This document shows positions 7,377 to 14,662 of a stretch of 14,662 bases of DNA, piece after piece. A program made the translations under genes and the position numbers. Origin of the DNA: Halocaridina rubra (lineage: Eukaryota; Arthropoda; Malacostraca; Decapoda; Atyidae); NCBI GenBank assembly GCA_037179515.1, contig JAXCGZ010022166.1, positions 2,501 through 17,162 on the forward strand, read 5' to 3'. The notes below the pieces were generated by a model that was not told the DNA's origin, ran no database searches, and saw only the letters and a list, made by a program, of their open reading frames with translations. Every line of letters begins with the position of its first letter. The first letter of the stretch is position 1.

Positions 7377-7544
7377 GGTTTTACGTCACGGTCTCCCTTT
7401 TCTACCAAGGGCTAGTACGTTTGCCTTTTTGCAAAGGACTTGTATTGGTGCATCCCTTTGCTAACCTCAGACCGTGACGGGGCGCGAACTCTCGACCTAA
7501 CGCCTCAGAGTCGCGGACGCTACCGCTTGAGCCACGGTGACTAC
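7377..7544 (-). mobile_element. SINE family A, copy 5 (near full length, small internal deletion)
   Basis: Sense start GTAGTCACCGTGGCTCAAG, with A-box (TGGCTCAAGCGGTAGC), B-box (GAGTTCGCGCCCCG), linker CTGAGGTTAGCAAAGG, body and 3' end CGTAAAACC all present. About 25 bp of the body, the CTCAGGGTAACGATTACATC region of other copies, is missing. No clear target-site duplication. Confidence 0.9.
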
Positions 7545-7582
7545 TGGAAGAAATTATCGTCTAATTTACATATTCAAAATAG

Positions 7583-7751
7583 GGAACCGGTGGCGCAGTA
7601 GTTAGAGCACTCAACCCGGGAGATGGCAACCCCGCGATCGATCCCACTTCTGGGTTATAAGAAGATCATCCAGTCTTAATACCCCAGCTCCAACCACTCC
7701 GTGTCCACTGCCATGATAGGCATTGGTACTGACTAGAAATGAAAAAAAAAA
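7583..7751 (+). mobile_element. tRNA-derived SINE family B
   Basis: It begins GGAACCGGTGGCGCAGTAG with an A-box (TGGCGCAGTAGTTAGAGC) and a B-box-like GCGATCGATCCC about 45 nt later. A ~90-bp tRNA-unrelated body and a ten-A tail (7742-7751) follow. It differs from family A in body and tail. It is the only copy in the window, so the family assignment is inferred from structure. No clear target-site duplication. Confidence 0.7.
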
Positions 7752-7898
7752 TTACTCAAAGGTTTTTATTAAAATCGATTTTTCTAATATTATAATATTA
7801 TATTTTCCAATTACTTACGTAAGTATGTATGGGAATTACTAAATATTTAGTGTAAATTTGGTAAGTTTATCTAGTTCTCTCGTTATTATTATTGAAAG

Positions 7899-7980
7899 TA
7901 CTAACATATTTTTTCTCCATTGCAGGTATGTTCACTACACTTCCTGAAAGTTCTTTACCCCGAGAGAATCTTTGTAAGTA
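7899..7980 (+). CDS. Candidate 48-nt internal exon with splice signals (exon 7926-7973)
   Basis: A TACTAAC branch-point-like sequence (7899-7905) is followed by a pyrimidine-rich tract and CATTGCAG ending at 7925. Then come 48 nt and a strong donor, TTT|GTAAGTA, at 7974. The exon length is a multiple of three. Two phases are open: phase 0 reads VCSLHFLKVLYPERIF, and the phase with two leading bases reads MFTTLPESSLPRENL; the third phase has a stop. I do not recognise either peptide. It would belong to a plus-strand host gene whose other exons lie elsewhere. Chance splice signals in AT-rich DNA remain a real alternative. Confidence 0.4.
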
Positions 7981-8070
7981 AAAAAAGATCATTTACAAAA
8001 ATCGTTAACAGGTGAAAAGGTCTTGGGTAGAGGCAGTTCGGAAGCCATTGCATTTTAACCTATATTCGTA

Positions 8071-8073
<3 letters not shown>

Positions 8074-8160
<87 letters not shown>
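8074..8160. repeat. (GA)n microsatellite
   Basis: About 43 uninterrupted GA units. Confidence 0.95.
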
Positions 8161-8162
<2 letters not shown>

Positions 8163-8238
8163 TGTTTTAGACCGGGTTAATGATGCTGATGACGATTAAA
8201 ATGATTATATTTACGTAAATTAATGAATTACTAGAATT

Positions 8239-8335
8239 GTTGGGTGATGAGGTATGGGACAGGAACATATAGAGAACACTGGCCAGAAACATCGACCCCA
8301 CATAAAAGTGGGAAAAGATGTAGACGAAGAAGAAG
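8239..8335 (+). mobile_element. 97-bp 5'-truncated LINE-type insertion with perfect target duplication
   Basis: A perfect 17-bp direct repeat, AATGAATTACTAGAATT, flanks it at 8222-8238 and 8336-8352. The insert ends in a (GAA)n-like tail. One frame reads RTLARNIDPT, stop, KWEKM, stop, TKKK, reminiscent of the C-terminal end of a LINE ORF2. That reading rests on memory and the two stops show it is dead. The duplication firmly supports a retro-insertion; the family is tentative and is not the LINE at 26-3240. Confidence 0.75.
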
Positions 8336-8532
8336 AATGAATTACTAGAATTACTAGGACCATTGTCTTCAACTGAGAGACTATTGCCCGATTTCTGAAA
8401 CAGTGTAAACCTAGGATACCATATTATTAGTTAGCTAGACACACACACAAATGGATTTCATAAACGCATCTGACACGGTTGCTTTCTTTTTTTTTTCATT
8501 AGTGTGATAATTAGTTACAGAATTAATTTAGT

Positions 8533-8730
8533 GATTGATTCCGTTTTACGTCTCAAACTCCCTTTTCTACTAAGGGCTAGGACGGTTGCCTTCTTGCGAA
8601 GGACTTGTTTTGGCAAATGTAATCGTTACCCTGAGTGTATGCCCTTACTAACCTCAGTCCGTGACGGGGCGCGAATCCTCGACCTGCCGACACAGAGTCG
8701 CGGACGCTACCATTTAGCCACGGAGACTAC
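8533..8730 (-). mobile_element. SINE family A, copy 6 (full length)
   Basis: Sense start GTAGTCTCCGTGGCTAAATG, with A-box, a B-box variant (GATTCGCGCCCC), linker CTGAGGTTAGTAAGGGC, body, a CCCTTAGTAGAAAAGGG hairpin and 3' end GTAAAACGGAATCAATC. A perfect 16-bp target-site duplication, ACAGAATTAATTTAGT, lies at 8517-8532 and 8731-8746. This copy sets the family length at about 198 bp. Confidence 0.95.
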
Positions 8731-8949
8731 ACAGAATTAATTTAGTAAAGTAACGTTAATTTCCTCTGTCTCTCTGTGATCTGTATCAGTTATTTTTTTA
8801 ATGATTTTGAAATTTTAAGTATGACAATATAATCCTTTTGTGTTATATTCAAAAGAATATGTAGAGAGAGGTTGTTTCAGGAAATTCGTAATATTTTTAT
8901 TTGTTTAGTTAGCGCCAATTATTTGTATTTTTTATATACAAATGCAATA

Positions 8950-8951
<2 letters not shown>

Positions 8952-9044
<93 letters not shown>
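8952..9044. repeat. (CA)n microsatellite
   Basis: About 46 AC/CA units. Not associated with the LINE found at the window start. Confidence 0.95.
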
Positions 9045-9045
<1 letters not shown>

Positions 9046-9146
9046 TTTTCTCAAACCACTATGCATAGTTAAGCATAGGAAATTTGTAATATTTTTGTTA
9101 TTTCTGTAAACTTTGCCATTTCTATTACTTCTAATATATATAGATA

Positions 9147-9271
<125 letters not shown>

Positions 9272-9455
9272 ATGACCATAGGAAAGAGTGCAGATTTAGC
9301 ATTTTATTTATGAGAACTCGTGAGGATAAATGTTCCTACTCTGTGACCAGAATATACATTTGTGTCATCTTCCAGTAATTTTAAAACCAAATTAATACGT
9401 AGAGACAGAATTTAAAGGTTCTTTTTTAAATTGTTTTATTTGATTTTAAATTTAC

Positions 9456-9674
9456 TTAGTAGCTCTTCCTCTTCTTATGTGATATTGGTTTGGCTTAGTA
9501 GCTCTTCCCCTTCTTATGTGATATTGGTTTGGCTTAGTAGCTCTTCCCCTTCTTATGTGATATTGGTTTGGCTTAGTAGCTCTTCCCCTTCTTATGTGAT
9601 ATTGGTTTGGCTTAATAGCTCTTCCCCTTCTTATGTGATATTGGTTTGGCTTAGTAGCTCCTCCCCTTCTTATA
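9456..9674. repeat. 39-bp minisatellite, about 5.6 copies
   Basis: AGCTCTTCC or a one-base variant recurs at exactly 39-bp steps (9461, 9500, 9539, 9578, 9617, 9656). Units carry only scattered single-base changes, and the last unit is partial. Because 39 is divisible by three, both strands show open 13-residue peptide repeats; there is no start context or family match to suggest they are expressed. Confidence 0.95.
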
Positions 9675-9805
9675 TCTCTTACTGCCAAGCACCTTTTTTT
9701 CCCCCATCAGTCTCTTTGATTACTCTTTATATTATCTATTCATCTTTTTCCTGATTTGACTCTTCTTTTTTAATTTTATTTCTTCTCTGTTCCACTCCTG
9801 TATCT

Positions 9806-10007
9806 GTAGTCTCCGTGGCGAAATGGTAGCGTCCCCGACTCTGAGGCAGCAGGTCGAGGGTTCGCGCCCCGTCACGGACTGAGGTTAGTTAGTAAGGGCA
9901 TGCACTCAGGGTAACGATTACATCTGCCAAAACAAGTCCTTCGTAAGAAGGCAACCGTCCTAACCCTTAATAGAAAAGGGAGTTCGTGACGTAAAACCGA
10001 ATCTATA
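9806..10007 (+). mobile_element. SINE family A, copy 7 (full length)
   Basis: It starts GTAGTCTCCGTGGCGAAATG, with A-box around 9816-9830 and B-box GGTTCGCGCCC at 9859-9869. The head ends TCACGGA and can pair with TCCGTGG at its 5' side, showing tRNA ancestry. The body and 3' end (GACGTAAAACCGAATC) are complete. A 15-bp target-site duplication with two mismatches lies at 9791-9805 and 10008-10022. Both pol III boxes are present. Confidence 0.95.
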
Positions 10008-10175
10008 TCCATTCCTGTTTCTATCACTTTTTTGACATAGAAAGCTCATTTTCCCTAGATTTACATGTAGGTATTTTTTCCCATACCCTTCACAAATTCT
10101 AAGTGATATATATTTTTTTTTATTCTTCGGGGGTAACTCTTTCATCAAAATGTATCTGTTGATCATTATATTAAT

Positions 10176-10189
10176 TTTTTTTATTATTA

Positions 10190-10260
<71 letters not shown>

Positions 10261-10330
10261 TTTATTATTTTTATTAAAATTATTATTATTATGATGAAGA
10301 TAATTATTAATACTATTATCATTATTGCTT

Positions 10331-10366
<36 letters not shown>

Positions 10367-10441
10367 ATAGTAGTAGTAGTGTAATTATTATTAAGAGCTT
10401 TTGATATCGTATATTGAAAAAAATAATAATAATAATTATTA

Positions 10442-10501
<60 letters not shown>
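10176..10501. repeat. (ATT)n, (TAG)n and (AAT/ATT)n compound block
   Basis: ATT repeats, pure from about 10196 to 10262 and degenerate to about 10330, pass into TAG repeats (10331-10380). After a short unique piece come AAT units turning into ATT units (10423-10501), an inverted arrangement that could form a long AT hairpin. Confidence 0.95.
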
Positions 10502-10503
<2 letters not shown>

Positions 10504-10801
10504 ATGGTATTTACAAGGGCAGATATCTCACCAATGTTTGTATGTGCAAAGATACATTACTCTTAAATTAAGTCCCTTTTTTTCATTATTCTTACAGTAA
10601 CTTTTTTTTTTTATCAGTGTTAATCAAGACCGAGTTTTTGATTGTGATTCCGTCTCATGTTATCAGGCGAAAACGTTTAAATCAAATGTCAGCGCTTCGC
10701 ACGTGTTGAGATAACGTTTGTTTGGTCTGTCACTTAAAGATAAAACAATAGGTTTAATCACAGGTATACCACTAAAACCACTTGTATTGTTTTGGTGTAA
10801 A
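10502..10801. other. Unique stretch, no feature recognised
   Basis: About 300 bp of single-copy-looking sequence, with a somewhat higher CpG patch around 10665-10715. No open frame, tRNA boxes or splice pair is convincing. Confidence 0.4.
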
Positions 10802-11049
<248 letters not shown>

Positions 11050-11094
11050 AATTACAAAATTTGCCAAAGTACTTTGTCTGCAATCAAGACATCT

Positions 11095-11295
11095 GCCGCG
11101 GTAGTTCAGTGGCAGAGTGCGCGAGTTTGAAAGCTATTATCTGGGTTTTGAGCCCACCGTGAATGTTAGGAAGGACATACAGCCCTAATCCCTAAACTTT
11201 AACATGTTGTGGCCACCCCCTTTCGTAGTGGGACTAATCGTGACACCTACATCAATGCAAAATCATGTCCACAAATCTCATTCCAGAAAAAAATT
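11095..11295 (+). mobile_element. tRNA-derived SINE family C, copy 2
   Basis: It begins GCCGCGGTAGTTCAGTGGCA (A-box TAGTTCAGTGGCAGAG), with a B-box-like GGGTTTTGAGCCC at 11143-11155. The core AGGAAGGACATACAGCCCTA matches the GGGAAGGGCATCCAGCCGTA core of the minus-strand copy at 6717-6906. Both later contain GTGGMCACC-like and GTGACAC segments in the same order. It ends near a seven-A run around 11288. No clear target-site duplication. Confidence 0.75.
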
Positions 11296-11849
11296 GATTT
11301 GTGACTTATTTATCTTTTAGAAGCTCATAATTGGGACCTGAAAGTTCTATGGGTCTTCATTCTCCGGTTTGGTGAAGTTAGGTTCGGTTTAGTTAGATTG
11401 GGTTACTTTTTATTAATTTGTTTGTATATATTTTTTTGTAGTCAGGTTTCAATTTTTCACTGTCTGCCATTTTTTTCATGCATTGTTCAATCTTGTATAG
11501 ATATGAAAATATGTGCATTTCCTACTAGGTCCGTAGTTTTAAACATTATCTGAGTTCATTGTTCTCGTCTCACCACACTCATAACCAAAGGACTAAATCG
11601 TCCACCAAACAGGATGTTGGTTGAGTCGTTTTTACCCCGAGAGAAAGCAACCAAAATAGAGTTGCCAACGTGGATATTATAAGCGATATTTAAATGTTCA
11701 TTTTTATTTTATTTATTAATAGTATATTGTTTCTCATGCGTTAATACAAATTCAGAAGTAGAGATTTATCAGCAAATAGCTCTATTAAACTATTTATTCG
11801 TGCGATTAAAGTGCTCGTGAACTTAAGTCGTTGGAACTTGTGATAGCGA
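11296..11849. other. Intergenic stretch upstream of candidate first exon
   Basis: No gene is seen. A short degenerate TTAGG-like patch lies at 11375-11405 (TTAGGTTCGGTTTAGTTAG). TTTACCCCGAGAGAA (11631-11645) is identical to part of the candidate exon at 7926. CpG dinucleotides become more frequent from about 11795 towards the predicted exon, which would suit a promoter region. Confidence 0.35.
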
Positions 11850-11879
11850 GCGATGGTGTATATTAGTACGTGCGTACGT

Positions 11880-11975
11880 ATGTTTCCTCAGTGTGTGTGT
11901 GTAGGTTGTGAGGTGGTGTGTGAGTGTGTGTCAGTGAGAACTCCAATCTCACAGGATTTATATATTAATTTCAAA
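11880..11975 (+). promoter_or_regulatory. Possible core promoter / 5' UTR of plus-strand gene
   Basis: TCAGTG at 11888-11893 and TCAGTGAG near 11930 resemble the arthropod initiator (TCAGTY). No TATA box is placed suitably. This is only a position-based guess from the coding exon that follows. Confidence 0.2.
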
Positions 11976-12044
11976 ATGCCCGTAGCCAAGACCAGCAGTA
12001 CTAAACATCGGAAACGTAAACCGAAGACTCTAATACACGTCGAG
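11976..12044 (+). CDS. Candidate first coding exon of an unrecognised host gene
   Basis: ATG 11976-11978 sits in the context TTTCAAAATGCC, close to the arthropod consensus CAAAATG. Twenty-three codons follow, starting MPVAKTSSTKHRKRKPKTL and ending at GAG, directly before a textbook donor GAG|GTAAGT (12045-12050) in phase 0. The peptide is strongly basic, with HRKRKPK resembling a nuclear localisation signal. Codons use CpG freely (CCCGTAGCC, CATCGGAAACGT), unlike the AT-rich surroundings. The frame is also open upstream and for 225 nt past the donor, but the intronic part looks non-coding. I do not recognise the protein. The next exon is not identified in this window. A non-coding reading or an unspliced small ORF is the main alternative. 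Confidence 0.5.
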
Positions 12045-13410
12045 GTAAGTCTAAATATGAATTTGTATTCGATTTTAAGACACCATTTGAAAACGCTAAA
12101 AGCGAAACCAGAGAGACACGAAAACCTCTTGCTCGCATTCGTCGCTCTCATTTTAAAAGCGTTTTATTTTCGCGTTCCGCTGGCCCAGGGAGTGCGCTCT
12201 TTCTTTTGCTTTTTTTTTTTCGTGCCAATTATGCTATTTCCTGCGAAACTGATTTTGCGATTCCTTTAAGACTTGAGATATCTGGCCATCTTGAGACTGG
12301 TTCGGACGAAATTTCGCACAAAACAGCGAAAAATCCTGTTTCGTTGTGACCCACCTGTTACGTTGAACGCAACTTGTTTACAAAAACATCGACACATCAC
12401 CATGCGCTCCTCGTGACACTTACGAATAATTGTCCATAATCCGGGTGCCACCCCAGACACTCCAGTATATAAAGCGTTTTATTATAACTGGGAATAAAAC
12501 GCAGAAAAATGGTTCAAGCAGGTTTGTAGGTTGTCTACTTCCGAAATTGCTCCCAAGAATGTGTGGGATTGTGGTTGGAGAAGCCAAAGCCGGTCTTCCT
12601 TACCCCCTATATCGGTTCCTCCTCCCCCCAAGGGGGTCCGTGGGGGAGGGAAGATGAACAAGGTTCCTCACCCACGGTCATTTGTATTCAGAATATTCGG
12701 GATTTTAATTCTGTTATCATCAAATATAATATTTTTTTTGTTATTTGCCGTTATTGATTTGTACATAATCATTTAAAAAGTTCAATGACCTTTTGCTGAG
12801 TCTCAGAGAATGCCTTAAATATTTGGAATTTTCTTAATTTTATCTATTCAGAAACTTGTCAAAAGTTTCCTACTTATAATGAAACTGAATCCATCACCTA
12901 TCATTTAAATCACGCGTATAGAGTATCAAACTTACTTTTTTTAAATTATTTTTTTACTATGTATGTAAATTTTAATTTGATTTATTTCATTGTAATCTGA
13001 TTACTAATCCTTTAATAGATTTTAGAGGAGGAAAATTCAGTTGAATTTTCATCTTAACCTTGAGAAAAGTCAGTGAAATTTAGTCATGAACATTCTGTTA
13101 ACTGGGTGCCTGCCATGAAACACTTGGGATTAGTCCCTAGTTTGGCTCTTGGACGGTGCTACTAATTTCTTTTATTTTTTTTTCACTTTATGTATTCGTT
13201 ATTTATTTGTTTTTATTTGTTTATTTAATTATTTTACATATTCCTTTATTTATTTGTTTATTTTTACTTTCGCAACTCCTTAAACAAGTAAAATAAAAAT
13301 ATGAAATACTTAAAAAAATATATATATAAAAAACGAAAAATATTCATTTCAACTATCGACTCTTTTCATGATTCGCTGGGTGAACTAACATAACCAAACC
13401 TAACTTATAT
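12045..13410 (+). other. Probable intron 1 and unassigned AT-rich sequence
   Basis: No exon with convincing boundaries was found. The first ~140 bp remain CpG-rich (12110-12185). Contents include TATATAAAG (12466-12474), a perfect 10-bp hairpin GCGTTTTATT/AATAAAACGC (12474-12502), a G/C-rich hairpin (CCTCCCCCCA/TGGGGGAGG) around 12618-12650, and AT-rich TTTATTTG-type runs from 13190 to 13270. A pyrimidine-poor TACTAAT...TAG near 13000-13026 is too weak to call an acceptor. Confidence 0.35.
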
Positions 13411-13443
13411 ATACATACATGCATACATACATACATACATACA

Positions 13444-13474
<31 letters not shown>
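13411..13474. repeat. (ACAT)n microsatellite
   Basis: About 15 tetranucleotide units with one GCAT interruption near the start. Confidence 0.95.
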
Positions 13475-14080
13475 GCCTCATTATCCCTTGCAAGGGGGGT
13501 GGCCGAGCCAAGAAACACGCATTCACCACGATCCACACATACCTCAACCACTCCTCTCAGCTCCTTGGGGACTATGAGTTGCCACGTCTCCCCCCTTCCA
13601 CCCTGCTTGTGTCATCCACAAGGTAGGTGGGCAAGGATATTCTACAATGAGACCCAACAGCCGCAGCTAAACCTAACTTAGCCTAATTTAATAAATTACA
13701 TGATTTTTTCCCTCACTGGGGCTGTGATAGTACACATTGACAACTTTATTTATCGGAGCAAATAAAGATAATAACACATCACATTAAATAGCTCCGTAAA
13801 TTGTTAGGTTAGGGTAATATAGATTGGGTTAGGTTAATTCCCAACCTAACCTACAGGGTTATTTAACATTATCTTTAGTTGATACCATTTATTTATCCAT
13901 ATATTTTATGTGCAGAGCTATTGGACAGACCTGTTCTATTTATACCTATTCTCATGCCTGGGCTTATTTAAAAGCTGGTTCTACCATAAGCTTGTTTGTA
14001 CAATAGCGTTTTCATTATTCCTGCTGAGTTGGCAGGGCTTAGTGGGGACAGACGCCTCTTCTGTTCTCTTCTGCACTCTC
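13475..14080. other. Intergenic stretch with degenerate TTAGG motifs
   Basis: No gene is supported. A 60-codon open frame at 13499-13681 has no recognisable features. TTAGG-like units appear in both orientations at 13803-13856, including a hairpin GGTTAGGTT/AACCTAACC with a 7-nt loop. ATTCCTGCTGAGTTGGCAGG at 14017-14036 recurs at 7216 with one mismatch. Confidence 0.35.
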
Positions 14081-14095
14081 CTCAAGACAAGAGAA

Positions 14096-14249
14096 TGGAT
14101 TTGGTTTTACGTCACGAACTCCCTTTTCTACTAAGGGCTAGGACGGTTGCCTTCTTACGAAGGACTTGTTTTGGCAATTGTAATCGTTACCCTGAGTGTA
14201 TGTCCTTACTAACCTCAGTCCGTGACGGGGCTGAGGTTAGTAAGGGCAT
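14096..14249 (-). mobile_element. SINE family A, copy 8 (truncated, with inverted 5' end)
   Basis: On the minus strand the main part runs from CCCCGTCACGGACTGAGG to the 3' end GTAAAACCAAATCC, so the A-box and most of the B-box are gone. Its 5' side (14231-14249) is an inverted copy of its own linker: CCTTACTAACCTCAG and CTGAGGTTAGTAAGG form perfect 15-bp arms around 12 nt. The whole structure lies inside one target-site duplication (14081-14095 CTCAAGACAAGAGAA and 14250-14264, one mismatch), so the inversion arose during insertion. Confidence 0.9.
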
Positions 14250-14264
14250 CTCAAAACAAGAGAA

Positions 14265-14388
14265 AATCCCCTTTTTTTAACATCGGACTCAAACTGTCCA
14301 ATACTTGGGTCATGCAGTGTGACAGAGTGGTGTTTGAACTATGACATCAAAGGTCATTTATTTTCCTAATCCCTTCATTTATTTACTT
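14265..14388. other. Short unannotated spacer
   Basis: Unique-looking sequence with no recognised signal between the SINE and the next tandem repeat. Confidence 0.3.
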
Positions 14389-14482
14389 ATTCATTAATTC
14401 ATTAATTCATTAATTCATTGTTTTAATTCATTAATTCATTAATTCATTGTTTTAATTCATTAATTCATTAATTCATTGTTTT
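14389..14482. repeat. Higher-order tandem repeat, 29-bp period built from 8-bp units
   Basis: Blocks of three AATTCATT-type 8-mers are separated by GTTTT at 14420, 14449 and 14478, an exact 29-bp spacing. Confidence 0.9.
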
Positions 14483-14519
14483 ATTTATTTTGGTAATTGC
14501 AATAATTAATATTTATTCT

Positions 14520-14602
14520 CTTGCCATTTTCAGAGGTCTCCCTTGCCATACAATATGTGTGCATTTGTTTGTGTGTATGTGTGTGTGTGGTAATGATGCA
14601 AT
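14520..14602. other. Weak splice-acceptor-like site and GT-rich stretch
   Basis: TATTCTCTTGCCATTTTCAG ending at 14533 fits an acceptor. A phase-0 frame after it runs 19 codons to a stop, mostly through a TGTG-rich repeat. Too little to call an exon. Confidence 0.15.
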
Positions 14603-14662
14603 GGTCTGAGGTTAGCAAAGGCATGCACTCAGCGTAAGGATTACATCTGCCAAAACAAGTCT
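14602..14662 (+). mobile_element. SINE family A, copy 9 (5'-truncated, cut by window edge)
   Basis: It starts at about GGTCTGAGGTTAGCAAAGGC, just after the tRNA-like head, and continues CATGCACTCAGCGTAAGG and ATTACATCTGCCAAAACAAG to the window end. It has no tRNA boxes. The 3' part should continue outside the window. Confidence 0.9.

Noticed and set aside
9431..9754. 107-codon frame with SSSSPSYVILVWL repeats
   Set aside because: Explained by a 39-bp minisatellite; no start context, no domain, and the opposite strand is equally open.
12430..12776. Three overlapping 64-81 codon frames
   Set aside because: No shared reading, domain or splice support; GC-rich hairpin sequence alone opens several frames.
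13499..13681. 60-codon Pro/Ser-rich frame
   Set aside because: No start context or recognisable motif, and it ends in degenerate CCTAA sequence.

Overview
This is eukaryotic, most likely arthropod and probably decapod crustacean, non-coding DNA. The reasons are the extreme density of simple repeats, CCTAA/TTAGG-like motifs (the arthropod telomere unit), several tRNA-derived SINE families, a non-LTR retrotransposon of the CR1/L2-like group, and signs of introns. Species identity is inferred. There is no bacterial-style gene organisation.

Layout. 1-3240: a nearly complete non-LTR retrotransposon. It has the C-terminal end of ORF1 and an uninterrupted ORF2 (AP-type endonuclease plus reverse transcriptase), then a 3' UTR hairpin and 14-bp tail repeats, with (AC)n at both ends. 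3241-3436: a second copy of only the last 188 bp. About 3805-4895: six degenerate ~140-bp tandem units carrying CCTAA motifs, the last interrupted by a SINE. 5016-5535: a foldback, MITE-like element whose one arm is amplified as exact 107-bp tandem units. 5680-8750: nested SINEs of three families, microsatellites, a candidate 48-nt exon and a 97-bp truncated LINE insertion. 8950-11050: mostly (CA)n, (TG)n, (GA)n, (ATT)n, (TAG)n, (AT)n, a 39-bp minisatellite and one full SINE. 11095-11295: a SINE. 11850-12050: a likely first coding exon of a host gene, with a good start context and a GTAAGT donor, followed by probable intron. 13411-14662: further simple repeats, a SINE with an inverted 5' end and a SINE cut by the window edge.

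How the parts relate. The only substantial coding sequence is retrotransposon ORF2. ORF2 has no usable AUG upstream of its endonuclease domain, and its frame overlaps ORF1 in the -1 register exactly where a canonical slippery heptamer lies. The SINEs carry internal pol III-type promoter boxes and depend on a LINE enzyme supplied in trans. Their 3' ends do not clearly match the LINE present here, so the partner is unknown. Several SINE copies keep 15-18 bp target-site duplications that define their ends precisely. Host coding content is limited to two predicted small exons, both on the plus strand, whose parent genes I do not recognise.
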